DNA of 64,000 nucleotides from NCBI GenBank assembly GCA_017535725.1, contig JAFXTO010000017.1, positions 36,875-100,874 of the forward strand, given 5' to 3'. This document shows positions 13,401 to 25,400 of the stretch, in pieces. The stretch is from Bacteroidaceae bacterium. GTDB taxonomy: Bacteria; Bacteroidota; Bacteroidia; Bacteroidales; Bacteroidaceae. The notes below the pieces were generated by a model. The model had not been told where the DNA came from, did not search any database, and was given only the letters and a program-made list of their open reading frames with translations. Position 1 is the first letter of the stretch; every line of letters starts with the position of its first letter. Made by a program: the position numbers and the translations under genes.

Positions 13401-16400
13401 ATTCGCCTTCGCCTGTAACAGTAGCGCCATCATCTACAACACCCACCATGGCCTTCTCGCACTGGAAAGAGTTTGCTATGCCCTTACCGCCACCGAACAC
13501 ATCACCGCCGATCTTGACATCGTTCACACCAAAGGCTACTGCCTCGTATGTTCCAGGGGTCGCGGATTCCTTTGCACAGATATTTACATAGGTATTGCCC
13601 TTCACGTCGGCCAGGTTACCACCACCATAGACGTTGCCGGTGATATTGGCACCAAGGACATCATTTTTGTCTTCGTACGAAACAGTGCGGGCTACTTGTT
13701 GGCCTTCTACTTCATCATATATTAGCTTGCCTTCATTATCATACACAAAGCGATTACTTGCATCAATAAATTTACCATTTCCATCTCGACGTAGAATTTT
13801 AACTGATTTCTCCGTTCCGATATTGACAATCGCATCGCCAATAACATTACCTTCGTTGCCACCACCAAAGATATAGCCAATGGTTCCGATAGCATCATTA
13901 ATATATGTATGACCCTCTGTCACATGCACATTGGGAATGACATCTCCTGTATAGCTGGCAGGACGTAATAGTTCAGTATTTACCATCGAGCCCTTACGCA
14001 TGTTGATGTTGACCTTCACATTACCCTTCACGTCTGATTTCAAACCGCCACCATAAATGTTGTCTATGCGGGTAGCGGACTTGATGTTTATCGTGATAGA
14101 ACCCGGGGTAGTGATTTCGGTGCCATCAGCCTTAATGCCGGGATAAGCTGCCTCGTTACCGCCGCCGATGAGATTATGGATGATAATAGGCTTACAGGCA
14201 TCGGTCTCCTCAATGTCGATAGTGATGTTACCACCTATACTTCCTCGTGCGTCGTTACCGCCGAACACATTTGTATAGAAACCGCTGGTGATGGTCATGT
14301 TCACATTACCAGAGATATGCGCATTATAGGAGCCGCCATGCACAAACTGTACGGCATCTGCAGTACCGCAACCCGACAAAATATAATTCACATCTCCAGT
14401 GACGTTGCCCTCATTGCCAGCACCGAATATGCGGGTAATACTCAAATCACATTCTGCCGTTTCGCCTTCTTGGGCTCCTTTCGTAATCTGTGGATCGCCG
14501 AGTACGTCGCCCTTCGCGTCACTACCGCCAAAAAGGTCACCAATTCTGCCGCCGCGAGCAACGATTTTTGAATTACCGTGAATCATGGCACCGGCATTAG
14601 CCAGCCATGTGCCGGCACTGTTTCTGACGGGCATACTGCCGTTACCGCCGGCAAAGGCATAACCGATGTCAAATGCACCTTCTATGGTAACATCGGTGGT
14701 AGGTACGGAAGCAGAGTTGCCGCCGCCATAGACTTTCTCTATACTGGTGTCCGAACAGCCATGAATAATAACCTTCGTAACCTTGTCCGCAGCGGGCAGG
14801 TAACTTGCCATGTTTCCGCCGCCATAGACAGCCTGGACTTCATAGTCACCAAGGGCGTGAGCTCCGCCGTCTTCTCGCTTGGTGCCCCAAATCTCCACCG
14901 TCACATTGCCCTTTGGCGTGCCGTTGAAGTTATTGGCACCAAAGATACTTCCTGTGGTGGGAACAGTAGGATAGTTCTTTCCACCGACAACAATGTTTTG
15001 CGCAATCTCACGCGTGAAGGCTGCACCTGTGCCGCTGTAAGTGGTCTTGTCTTCGGAATTGTTTACTCTGACAGAAACGTCGCCATAGACAAACACTGGT
15101 GTTTCGGTGTTACCCAAGCCGCCGCCAAAGGCATTACCAATCTTACCTCCAACAAGAGTGACTGTGGTGGTGTTGCTGGCAGAAGTCTTTCCATCAGCCC
15201 ATGCTGTCTCAAAGATTTTGTAATACTTTGCGCCTTCTTCGGCCTTTGCATCAGGCGTTGATACTAAGGTATATGTGTCACCAACCTCTTTATAGAGTCC
15301 GGTTACAACTGTTTCGTTAGCAGTAATTTTTGTAATCTGCTCATACGTCTTGACGAGTTTTGATACGTCCCAGTTCGCCGTATTGGTATTGGCCAGTGCA
15401 CCGCCGCCATAGACATTATTGGTAATGGTACCCCCCGACACTATGACATTCACGCTGCCTGTGACATCAGCCTGACTACCGCCACCATAAACATCGTTGC
15501 GAATCACTGATGTGCCAGAGATGGTGACAGAGGTATTACCTGTCACAACAGCAGTTGAACCGAGACCGCCGCCATAAACATTATTAACAAAACCTCCAGA
15601 CACGGCAACAGTCGGATTGCCAGTGTAAGCGGCGAGGTTACCGCCGCCAAAGACACGGCTGATGGCACTTCCGTTTTCAACGGCTACAGTACCTTCGATG
15701 TTCACTGCCACCGTCTGTTTCGGAGCACCATAGAGGTTGTTGCACCCAAAGACATTCGCTGCCTTACCATTCGATACCGTCACCGTAACAGGACCGTTCA
15801 CATCGGCCTCGACAGCTGCAACAGCATCAACTGCTGCAACAGCGGGAGTCGTTAATGTAAAGTAATTGGTGCCGTCAGCAACTTCAGTGCCGTTTGATTT
15901 GAATTCACCTGCGCCGGTATTTGAAGTATAATACGTTTCACCATCTGTTAAAGTAGTGCCATTGGCAACGGCAGTATAAACAGCAGGTGAACCTGCACTT
16001 CCTGCTACACCCAGTTGTCCCAGACCGCCGCCATAGAGGTTGCCAAGGATGGTGCAGCCATCTCCGGCGCCATTCATGGTAACAGTGGTGGTATAGGTCT
16101 TTTTGGTCTCATTGTCCTTATCATATTGCGTATTGGTCTTGGCCAGCGCACCACCGCCATAGACATCGTGATTCACTGTACCACCATTCAGCGTAACTTC
16201 CACTTTGCCATGAACAACACCAGCCTTGCCACCGCCATAGAGGCTACCTTTGACAGTACCCTTGGTCAGCGTGACCGAGGTACTGGTGACAGAGGAGTAG
16301 TTGTCGGCTACATCAGTGGCTGGAATAAGGTTACGTCCTAACAAATCCAGCTCACCGCGGGCTGCACCATAGACGTTACCATCGTCATGGAGGCCATCAA

Positions 16401-19400
16401 CACCGATGGCACCATTGGTATTGATGATGACGGAGGTGCTGCCCAGGACCTTACCCATGGAGCCGGCACCATAGACATTGTTAGCGATATTACCGCCATT
16501 GATGGTGATGGAAGTGTTGCCACGGACAATACCTGCATTAGGATTGTAATAGTTTCCATGGCCATCGTGAGTTTCTTCACCCGTGGAATAATACTTGTCC
16601 GTACCGCAACCGGCACCATAGACATTGCCGCGATATGCATAGTATTCGGCTGGATTACCGACCTTACCGCTGTACATGATTACAGAGGCATCATGATAGA
16701 CATGACCGTTCTCACCGCCACCGTAGAGTGAACCGTGGAGGGTGGGACCGGTTGCAGAACCGTTCGTACCAATGGTAACCTCAGTGTCATGAACCCATGC
16801 CAACTTGTCTTGAATAGACTCAGGATCATCAATATCACCTCGTGAGGAACCGAATACCATACCATTATTATGGCCGTCAATACCGATGGTACCGCCAGTA
16901 ATGGTGATGGTTGCTTTACCTTTATCGTCCGTCCAGTTAACTGGGAAGCCAGCTGAAGGCACGGAGTACGTGTCCTTGTTATCATCCGTAGAGAGGTCGA
17001 AGGTACCTACGCAAGCCAATGCACCACCACCATATATATTATGGTATATGGTCGGTGAACTCAGGACATCACCAGCTGCCTTGCCGGCGGTTGGATGCGC
17101 CTCCACCCAAGTAGCGTCAGCTACTGTGTTCTCAATCGTGATGTATGTATTACCTTTGACAAGTCCGAAGCCGACACCTGAAGCGCTACCGAGGCCGGCA
17201 CCATAGACGTTGCCAAACTCGGCACCGCCGTAGTACTTATATTCTCCCGGCGTCGCAGTCTCTTCTCTATCCTTACCGATAGTACCGCCGCGCACGGTGA
17301 TATGGGTATCGCCACTGACCTGCGACAGCTCACCGCCGCCATAGACGCTCTTGGTGATAGATGCTTTTTCAATAATAATTGTGGTATTGCCGGTGACCAT
17401 TGCCACATCGACATCGGTGGCCGTTGTAGCCTGGCCCTTGCCAGCACCAAATACATTGCCGGTGATAATGGCGGGCTGTACGTCCGTCTGTACGCGATCG
17501 GCTACAGGAATCTCTGCGCCCATGCTGGTTCTGTGCGCCATCTTCTCCACCGTTCCAATGTTCACAGCTGTGCTGCCATCTACATTGGCCAACTTACCGC
17601 CGCCATAGACATTGGAAATGGTACCCACCGCCTTGCTGTCATTCACTCCATCGTTGTCACTATCCACATCCGCGGCATACTTACCGGGAATCATGTTGAT
17701 GTTCACCGTGGGACTGCCATACATGATGGCACCCGCACCGAGGCCGCCACCAAAGGCACCGCCCAAATCGCTGCCCGAGGTCTTACCTATGCGGGTACAG
17801 GATACCACATTCAATATGGGGTCGGCGTAGGGGAGCCCTTCGGCAGTCTTATCCTCTGCCGACAATGCGTCATAATCCGCCTTGGTTCTTGCCGTTCCAT
17901 CATTCTTATAACCATAAATAGAGTACGCTGCCTGGTTACCGCCGAGGTAGAGGTTATCAATCTCCAAGGGGTCGCAACCCGTCTCTTCGATGGTCAGTGT
18001 GATGGGGCCTTGGATGGTACCGCTCTGGTCGTTACCACCGAAGACGCCTTCGAACGAGCCACTGGTCACCACAAGGTCGATACCGCCTTTCACATTGGCT
18101 TTTCTTGCGCCGCCATAGACATTTACCATGTTGTGCACACAACCCAGAATCAGCGTCACACTACCGTCCTGTTCTGCCTCATTACCTGCACCGTAAATCT
18201 CCTTGATGTCACGCACTGTGCAGCAGTCGTATGAGCTATATGTGGTACCAATCTCCGGCATGAGGATCGATGTTCCTCCGCGCACGTTACCCTTGGTGTT
18301 ACTGCCGCCGAAGACGTAGTGGGCATGACAGCCCACGAGTTTCGTCACAGCCTTACCGGAGCCGTAGGGCGTAGCGCCGTTGTTATAGAAACCGATGTTG
18401 GCACCCGGATTGCTGAAGGCTGGTGTGCTCTTACCGTTACCACCACCGAATACATAGTCGATGATATAGCTACCCAAGATCGTCACATCGGCAGCCGGTA
18501 CGGCAGCAGCATTACCACCACCATAGACATATTCTATACTGGTCTTGTCGCAACCCTCGATAATCACCTCAGCACAAGCCTTATTCTTCTTCTCGAGTTG
18601 GGTAGCATAATCATCATCACTAGGATCAGGCAGCGTGATTGTAGCATCCGTCGGGATATAGTCGGCCTGGTTACCGCCGCCATAGACAGCAGACACGTCG
18701 TAAGTAGTACGGTCGTCACGGGGCGTAGAACTATTGCTCTTCAGATTATCTTTCTCTGAATCGACATTCACTGTCTTCTTCACATGCACCGTCACATGTC
18801 CCTTCGGGGTACCGTTCAGGTTGTTGGCACCGAAAATCTGGCCGGTGAGCGGTGTCTCGTTACCGTCGTACTTAAGCTTCGCACCATCGAGGAGCACCTT
18901 GACATCACCACCCACAATAGCAGCAACAGCTGTCTCTGCATCAGAAGCTGGAATCTTGGTCTTTTGTTCTGTAGTTAATACTGCAAATTGTTCTGCTGTC
19001 AGCTCTGTTCCTTTTGCAGTATTGTACTCCGTAACATTTTCATATAAAACTAAAGCTTGTGCGCCCTTTTCCTTCCGGCCCAGACCGCCGCCAAAGACAT
19101 TACCGTTAATAGTACCTTTTATCAGTTTGACATCTGTGTTAGCTTCTGCCGGGGGATTGATTAATGCATTGACATTGGTATTACCCAGCGCACCGCCACC
19201 ATAGACATGGCCGTTGATGGTGGCACCGTCACCTGCCTGACCCGAAAGTCCAATATTCACCTCCACAGAGCCTTTCACCTGCGTAGGCTCACCAAAGCCG
19301 CCACCAAAGACGGCATTCGGAATGGGGTCAGCGAGAGGTGTTGGACCCACCGTACCACCGGTAATCGTCACCTTGGTATCTTTCTCCAGCACACCATTGA

Positions 19401-22400
19401 CGTTGGCACCGCCATACATGGCTGTACTCACCGTACCGCCTTCCATTGTGACGGTGGTAGAACCGAAGTTCTTCGCCACGATATCCTTGGCAGGGTCTTC
19501 ATCATCACGACCCAGACCGCCGCCGAAGACGCTACCGTTCACATTACCATTGTAGATATTGACCGCTGTGGTCTTATTACCGTCTGTTGCTGCGATGTCG
19601 GTGGGATCGCTCTCATAAGTAGCTCCCTTGGTTGCGTTCACATTACCCAAAGCTGAGCCGCCATAGACGCTACCCTGGATAGCGGGTGTACCGGTACGAC
19701 CGCTGTCCGTTCCATCCAGATTGAAGCTCTTGCCGATATGTACGGCCACGTTGCCGGCGACCGTCGTTCCGGCACCCTTACCGCCACCATAGACATCACC
19801 GCTACTATAGTTTTCTTTCGCAACGCTTGCATCTTTTGCATACCCGACAGTTCCACCCGTCAGCATCACCACAGCATCTCCACCCACATCGGCCGTGTTA
19901 CCACCACCGAAGACGTTCAGGATACCATTCCCTGCTGCCGTAGCCGTAGCCTGGATATCGATTCTGGTATTGCCGTTCACGGCCGACTCATCGCCACCGC
20001 CGAACACACCGCCGGTCTGTGCACCGGTGTCACTGCCGTCGGCTTCGAAGATCTTACCTTTAACCAGCGTGTTGCCCTTGATCGTCAGGTCTGTTTCATC
20101 TACCTGACCGAGAGCAGTCAAATCCACATCGGTATAGAGGTAATTCTTTCCGTCGACAGTAGCCATTCCGTCAGCGCCATTCGCAGGCAGATTCGCAACC
20201 TGCTTCCATTCATAGACATCTGTTCCCGACAATGTGGCAGGTTCGAACATACCAGACGTTCTATTAATGTTAGGTGTCTGCGTAAAGCAAGGGGCTTTTC
20301 TGACGAGGACCTTCGGCAGTGTGGCAGAATAACCACCGCCAAACACGTTACCATCCACTGTGCAATCGTCAAGCACCGACGTGGCCTTACCAGCCACCTT
20401 TCCCAGGCTGCCGCCGCCATAGAAATTCTCTGTGACATGACAACTCTTCAACGAGGAAGTCACATCGTTGCACGTGGCCAACGTGAATGAAGCAAACTTC
20501 ACGAAGAAGCGACCACCCGTGTTACCTTTACTCCATATAAAGAACTCATAGTCCATATCGGTGGCCACACCAGGACCTTTCTTACCATATTGGGCATCAG
20601 TACCACCGCCACCTTTTGAGTTGGTCGTCGCACCGTCAAAGTATTTTCCACGATCGGTAGTGTAATGGCCTTGAAGAGTAGTGCTCCAGGCTGGTGTCGT
20701 ATTATCGTAGTACTTCTTTCGGGAATAAGAGGTTCCACCATAGCCGCCACCAAAGAACTTAGTAAACGTACAGCCTTCCGCATTGGTTGTTACAGTCTTG
20801 CCAGTTTGCATGTCACCGAACTTAGGACCGCCGCAATAAATACCCACATGGCTGTTGAAAATATCAACGCGGACATCGCCCGTGATAGGTCTGGCTGCAT
20901 TCACACCACCGCCAAAGAAGTTTTCGATATCGGCATCGTAGATTAACCAACGAACGTCACCGTTGATGGCTTCCTGGGAGGCACCTGCAGCCTCCACGAA
21001 GTGACCACCACTGATATAGCACTCGGCATTGTCGGTTGTCACCGCGGCATCCTGGTTATAGGTTCCCGTGAGGTAGAAACCGTCATAGTCGCCACCGGTT
21101 ACAGACACGGGTGGATGAGGTGTCGAATAGGCACCATCACTGTGTGTACCCAATCCGAATTCATGGAACCATGCGTTGCCTCCCACATGGATATATTGAG
21201 TGTGTCCATCCACTGGACAATTCTGAGTGGAAACGAACTGGTCGAACACGCCGCCAAGGAGAATAAGCGGCTTGTCTTGCATGTCATTGAAAACACCAGC
21301 AACATCGCCAGGTTTACCATAGCCCTTGTTCTCGTATTCAAACTGAGTGAAATAGATCAATGTGGTATTGGTAATCTCGAACCAGCCTTTGGTTCGGAAG
21401 ATACTCACATTAGACAGATTAGTTGAACCATTAGGCTTTTGAGCCTGAGCCGTACCCGGCACGTTCAGGAAATCGAAACGGATGGGACAAACGGCATAAC
21501 GGTCGATATGGTGATTGATCAGACTATAGTCCGGTTCATTGTCTTCGTCCAAGTCAATGGACATGATTGTCAGTTTCTTGCTACCATCGGTGGAAGGCGA
21601 AGTGTTCAGATGATAGTTGCCCACCAGCACCACGGCATTGTCATAGACCGTAGCTCCGCTGAGTGCATTCAGTGCATTGGTCATAGATGTATGTACCGTT
21701 TGATCTGTACCGCCTATATTTATCTTTCCGTTATTGAATGTCTTGGGTAACTGGGAAACGCTTTGAGCACCATAGCCACTATTATACACCACATCCAAAC
21801 GTTCGTCTGCGAGGAAGGCGGCTGTGCCCCAATACGGTTCAATGGTGATAGAGGTCACCCCATAAGGCACATCGAAGTAGGCACCCTGCGAGAAGATACG
21901 GCCACTCGTACCAAACAAATCCTTATCGGTACTATTACGATCAGCGAAATTGTAACCGCCCCACTTGTCACCCGTGTCAAAATGAGCTGAGCCATCTTTA
22001 GACATACCTGTTATCTTCCAACCGGTCACCACTTTGCTATTTCCTTCAGAATCCGTCGTATAGTTACCCGTACCTACCTCATTGTAATAAGGCAACTGCA
22101 CCTTGTCGTAATTGAAGTTGTAGTCATCGAAGTCTTTATCGGTGCGAACAAGGGTTATTGACGACTTACCCGCCTTGATGGCAGCACCAGTCGGACCACC
22201 AGTACCTACACTGATATTCACGGTCAAATCACCAATCTTACGACCTTTGTTACGGTTCTCCTCTGTGTTGGTGATGGATGCACGAGTGACATTTTCACCC
22301 GTTTCCGCATCAAAAGTATTAATGGGGTCATAGTTGATGATAGACGGATAGGAGTCTTGTGACTTCAAGATTGGATAAGGTGCAGCTGTCTTGTCCAGCA

Positions 22401-25400
22401 CCCACTTGGCCATCTCGTTATCCTTGCCTTGTCCCTTGCTGGCATCACCAGTTGCATAGTAAGCGGCCAATCGCCTGTTGCTGTTCAACAGCTGACGGTA
22501 TATCTCGAAACGGGTCAGGTATTTATCTTCTACAGCTAAGGCACAGTTGTATTTATTGTTGGTAATATGGCTTGTTGGCAATTTCTCATAAGCATAGTAG
22601 TTGAAGGTGTTCAGACCGCCGTGCACGTTATTAATATTCGATCCGCCATAGACGGGTGATTTGTTGGAACCACCAGTGATGTCGCCATAGAACATGCAGT
22701 TCATCACCATGGTTCCCTTTCCCGCGTTTATCATGGCTGCAGTAGTAGCCACAGCATTATAGCCCACAATACCACCCACATCTGTGCCGTTTGTGATATT
22801 GGCATAGCTGTAGCAGTTGATGACGCGCGAAGAGCCATCAAGATAACCTACGATACCGCCGACAAAGTCATCACTGGCGCCGATAGTACCACCGTTGATA
22901 CCACAGTTGTAGATACGGGTTGCGCCTGTTGCATAATTGCAAATGGCACCAAGTGCTGTCTTGTCTTCTTTATTTATAGTAACTGTAGAACTGCCACTGC
23001 TGACAGAAGCACTCTCGATAATCACATTCTTGATGGTAGCGCCATCGGCATACGCAATGAAAGGTGCAGAGACACTGAAACTCTTATCTATCTGACCTTC
23101 GATGGTGCCCTTAAAGGGAGATGCCTTAGTACCGATAGAACCAGAAGCGGTGAAGTCGTTTGCCAGCATATAGTAGCCACCCATGGCACTAATCTCCGAC
23201 GAATTGTGAACAATCTTAGGCACTGGGGTGAGCGTAAAGACCTGAGTTACTGAGCCGTTAGGCTTTGCAAGGGTTGCGAACGACTGCATTACCTTGGTAT
23301 TGTCGAAACGGGGCATCAGGATCATATTGCCGTCATCGTCTGCAACAACCATAAAGGTGGCATTGGTGATTTGCATCTTCACCTGGTCGAGACCGATAAT
23401 GCCATGCTGCTTCTCGTTCAAGTTTTCCAGAGTGATACCGCTCGATGAACCTGCCCACTTGTTGGTGATGATGGAACTGCTTGTATTGGCAGTGAAATAA
23501 CGAGTCTCTGTCTTAACACTCTGTATCTGTACGTTGTAGGGGTCGAAGCCATTCTGGCCAGCAGCGAAGTATGCGGCTTCGGTCGCTGTCTTGGTCAATT
23601 CTCCGTATTCTCCTTCGTATTGATAACCCAACTCTTCGTCGATATCGAAGTTGGGCCTCACATACCATTGCATTTCCTCAGGTACATCCGTGACACCCGT
23701 TAGGTCCATATTGGTTGAAGATAGCGACGTGCCGTCAATCTGTGCATACTTGCCGTCCTGCTTAATCAGGTAGGGGGCCGCCGATGTGGCTCCCTTGGTG
23801 GCGGCACCAGCGTATTTGCTGGCATAATCGGCTTTCACATCGTAGGTGACATACCAGTCACGTTCCTTACCGTTCACGAGGGCTTGTGTGTCGTAGTTAG
23901 GAAGGTTCGGTTCTTGACCAGAAGCGGTTATATCAGCCCTACCCAACTCGTCTGTGGTGTATTCAGTGCCATCTGAATTCGTAGCATAGTCAGAGACGGT
24001 GTACTTATGATAGCCAGGGACCTTGGTACCAGTCTTCCAATAGTGGTATTTCTCAACCATCGGGCTGCTGTACTTATGAAGCTCGGCATAGCGTGCTGCA
24101 CGTTCTACTTTCTGCGCATCAGTCAAAGTAGCAGGATTACCTGAAGGCAGCGGCAGACGGACAATCTCCCAGCCGTGCTGGTCGAGCAGGATGAGCATAG
24201 GCTTGATCTCCGTCTCCACGAACTCGAAATAACCGTCACCCATGCCAATGGTTTGGAAAACGTGCTCTTCTTTCAGAAATTTCTTACTCGTGGTAGGTGT
24301 GCCACCTGCGCTTGCGGCATCGTTGTTATGCATCCAAGGTTGCGAATTGGCCCAGGCCTCATAGACATGCCAAGCAACAGTCTCTAAGGGGGATTCTTTC
24401 ACGGTCACTGTCTCTAACTCCGTCTTTTGCGTGGCGCTCAGCGTCACATTACGACCTACCTGTGTCACCTTGGTGGTCAGCTTACCCTGCACCGTGGGGT
24501 TGTTCTTCCAATACTGCTCAAAGGAGTTGACGGTGCGGCGTTCTGTGGTTGTCCCATTGGATATAGCATCCACAGTCACCAACTTCAGGCTTGACAACGA
24601 TGATCCTAAAATCATATACTCCGTGGCATCACCGTTGTCGGCTTCTGCACTCTCAGCTCCTCCTGTCACCAAAGGATTATCATTGGTAACACCTGTCACG
24701 ATGTGAGTGGTTGCTGGGCTTCCATAGCTAACAGCATAGGTCTTCAGATAGGAGTGGAAATTGCGAGTGTTGTCATCGTCAATCTTATAGTTTGTCTGTG
24801 TCTGGTAAGACGAAATCTTCACATGGTAGGGATCCAGATCGGCAATGGTATTCACACCAGGCGTGAGTTTCTTTGCCGGCTCAATATACCACAGCCAACG
24901 TGTACGTTCGCTGGCGCCGCTCGCCAACTGGTCTTCCCATTTTTTTGTGCCATAGACATAGAGTCCACCATCGCCATTGCTATATGGGAAGACAGCCTGC
25001 CTCTTCTCGGTCATTACTGCATCTGCCGACTCCTGACAGAATTCATCACCAGCAGCAAACTGAAGCCTATAGGCCGTATTCACTTTATTATCAATGCCGA
25101 GGCTGTTGCGACCGTCCAGGTCAAGAAGCGAATTATCGACATCATAGGTGACGTAGATGACATTGCCATCACCTAAATCTTCAATACCATCGATTCTGTC
25201 ACCTTCGTCACAGGTATATGTGTCTGTTCCCTCATTATATGTAGCCGCCTTGTAGAATTTATAGGTACACAGCGGGTTCTGCCACGCTGCTGGCAGCGTG
25301 AGACTACCCGTATAATCAATACCACTTTCAATCTTCTTGTTGGCCTTGTCTATCAGGAAGAATGAGAGCGGGAGTGCAGCAGGGGTCACAATCAGGCTGA

